Below, in pieces: positions 63,435 through 64,000 of a DNA stretch of 64,000 nt (positions within the stretch are counted from its first letter, which is position 1; each line of letters begins with the position of its first letter). The notes beneath the pieces were generated by a model that saw nothing but the letters and a program-made list of their open reading frames with translations, was not told the DNA's origin and ran no database searches. The position numbers and the translations under genes are program-made. Source of the stretch: Pseudarthrobacter sp. fls2-241-R2A-127 (GTDB lineage Bacteria; Actinomycetota; Actinomycetes; Actinomycetales; Micrococcaceae); contig NZ_JARVSF010000022.1 of NCBI RefSeq assembly GCF_030209355.1, positions 1-64,000 on the forward strand, in the 5' to 3' direction.

Positions 63435-64000
63435 CATGACCACGTTGAGCAGGCCCCCGGCGGATCCTTCCGCGCCCCACGTCCACGGCAGGAAGGCGCT
63501 CAAGGACTGGCTGCTGTTTGGCCTGCAGGACAGCAAAGGCACCCACCAGGGCCCCGGCGGTGTTCCGACGCAGCACGAAAAGAAGCACACGTGGTGGCAG
63601 GTCATGTGCCTGACGGGTGTGGACTACTTCTCCACCCTGGGCTACCAGCCGGCCATCGCCGCCTTGGCCGCGGGGGTCATCTCCCCGCTGGCCACCCTGG
63701 TGCTGGTGGCGGTGACCCTGCTGGGCGCACTGCCGGTCTACCGCAGGGTTGCCGGTGAGAGCCCGCGCGGTGAAGGCTCCATCGCCATGCTGGAGCGGCT
63801 GCTGCCCCGCTGGGGAGGCAAGCTCCTGGTGCTGGTGCTGCTCGGGTTCGCCGCAACCGACTTCATGATCACCATGACCCTCTCGGCGGCCGATGCCACC
63901 GCGCACCTGATCGGCAACCCTGTTGCCCCCGGCTGGCTCCAAAACCAGAACGTCCCCGTCACGCTGTTCCTGCTGGCGCTGCTGGCGGCCGTGTTCCTGC
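63435..64000 (+). CDS. APC-superfamily permease, partial at window end
   Basis: At least 188 codons run open to the edge of the window. A hydrophilic N-terminus of about 50 residues is followed by membrane segments with [40 protein letters not shown] and [26 protein letters not shown] precedes the ATG at 63435. The pattern suits an amino-acid/polyamine/organocation transporter. The place directly after kdpDE suggests potassium or osmotic transport (a KimA-like role), but that is inference. The preceding 141 bases contain an AT-rich stretch (AATCATTAAGAAAAG, about 63342-63356) that could hold a KdpE site. Confidence 0.85.

Overview
The window is high-GC DNA, almost fully coding, with many GTG starts, Tat signal peptides (SRRT motifs) and actinobacterial families (IdeR/DtxR-type iron box, PadR/DrrAB transporter, ANTAR regulator, NnrD, LCP protein). 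This fits a member of the Micrococcaceae such as Arthrobacter or Pseudarthrobacter. That assignment is inference from gene content, not a database match. The first 55 bases are an unbroken run of G and look like a sequencing or contig-end artefact.

Layout. 0.1-3.8 kb: VOC protein, small acidic protein, then a phenylacetate module (TetR/PaaR-like regulator, paaK, paaI) with matching TetR-type operators. 4-8.3 kb: pta and ackA (acetyl-CoA to acetate) separated by a small acidic gene, then a GNAT. 8.3-17.5 kb: type II sulfide:quinone oxidoreductase, DUF2945 protein, oligopeptidase B, NAD(P)H-hydrate dehydratase, histidine phosphatase, PhoD-type phosphatase, LCP protein. 17.6-22.3 kb: LMW tyrosine phosphatase, then a copper island (DUF305 lipoprotein, small His-rich protein, CPH-type P1B ATPase, CopZ-like chaperone) behind a CsoR-type palindrome. 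22.4-29.7 kb: PAS-ANTAR regulator, NhaA with a terminal Ca-loop-like motif, iron(III) ABC transporter with an iron box, VIT-family protein. 29.7-35.7 kb: two secreted phosphoesterases, padR-DUF1048-ABC exporter operon, SPW protein.

35.8-42.7 kb is one tightly overlapping operon: phosphoribosyltransferase/alpha-beta hydrolase fusion, AMP-forming acetate-CoA ligase, 2-oxoacid dehydrogenase E1alpha, E1beta, E2 with two subunit-binding domains, and an acyl carrier protein. It has no E3 of its own. This is the least familiar multi-gene system here and my first candidate for follow-up.

44-51.4 kb is a reactive-sulfur (cst-type) regulon. It holds a persulfide dioxygenase-rhodanese, thioredoxin, several rhodaneses, a TauE/SafE exporter, a CsoR-family repressor of the CstR type and a DUF302 protein, with three CsoR/CstR-like palindromes. 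One rhodanese gene is cut precisely by a 2.4-kb insertion carrying an IS110-family transposase, two small membrane-protein genes and a 23-bp direct repeat. The two halves rejoin in frame, so the insertion can be reconstructed.

51.4-56.3 kb: CDP-alcohol phosphatidyltransferase, YceI, CopC, YcnI and FetB-like proteins. 56.3-60 kb: secreted GH27-type glycosidase coupled to a ROK regulator, then a GH13 C-terminal remnant. 60-64 kb: KdpD (degenerate Walker A) and KdpE, then an APC-superfamily permease that runs off the end; no kdpFABC is visible.
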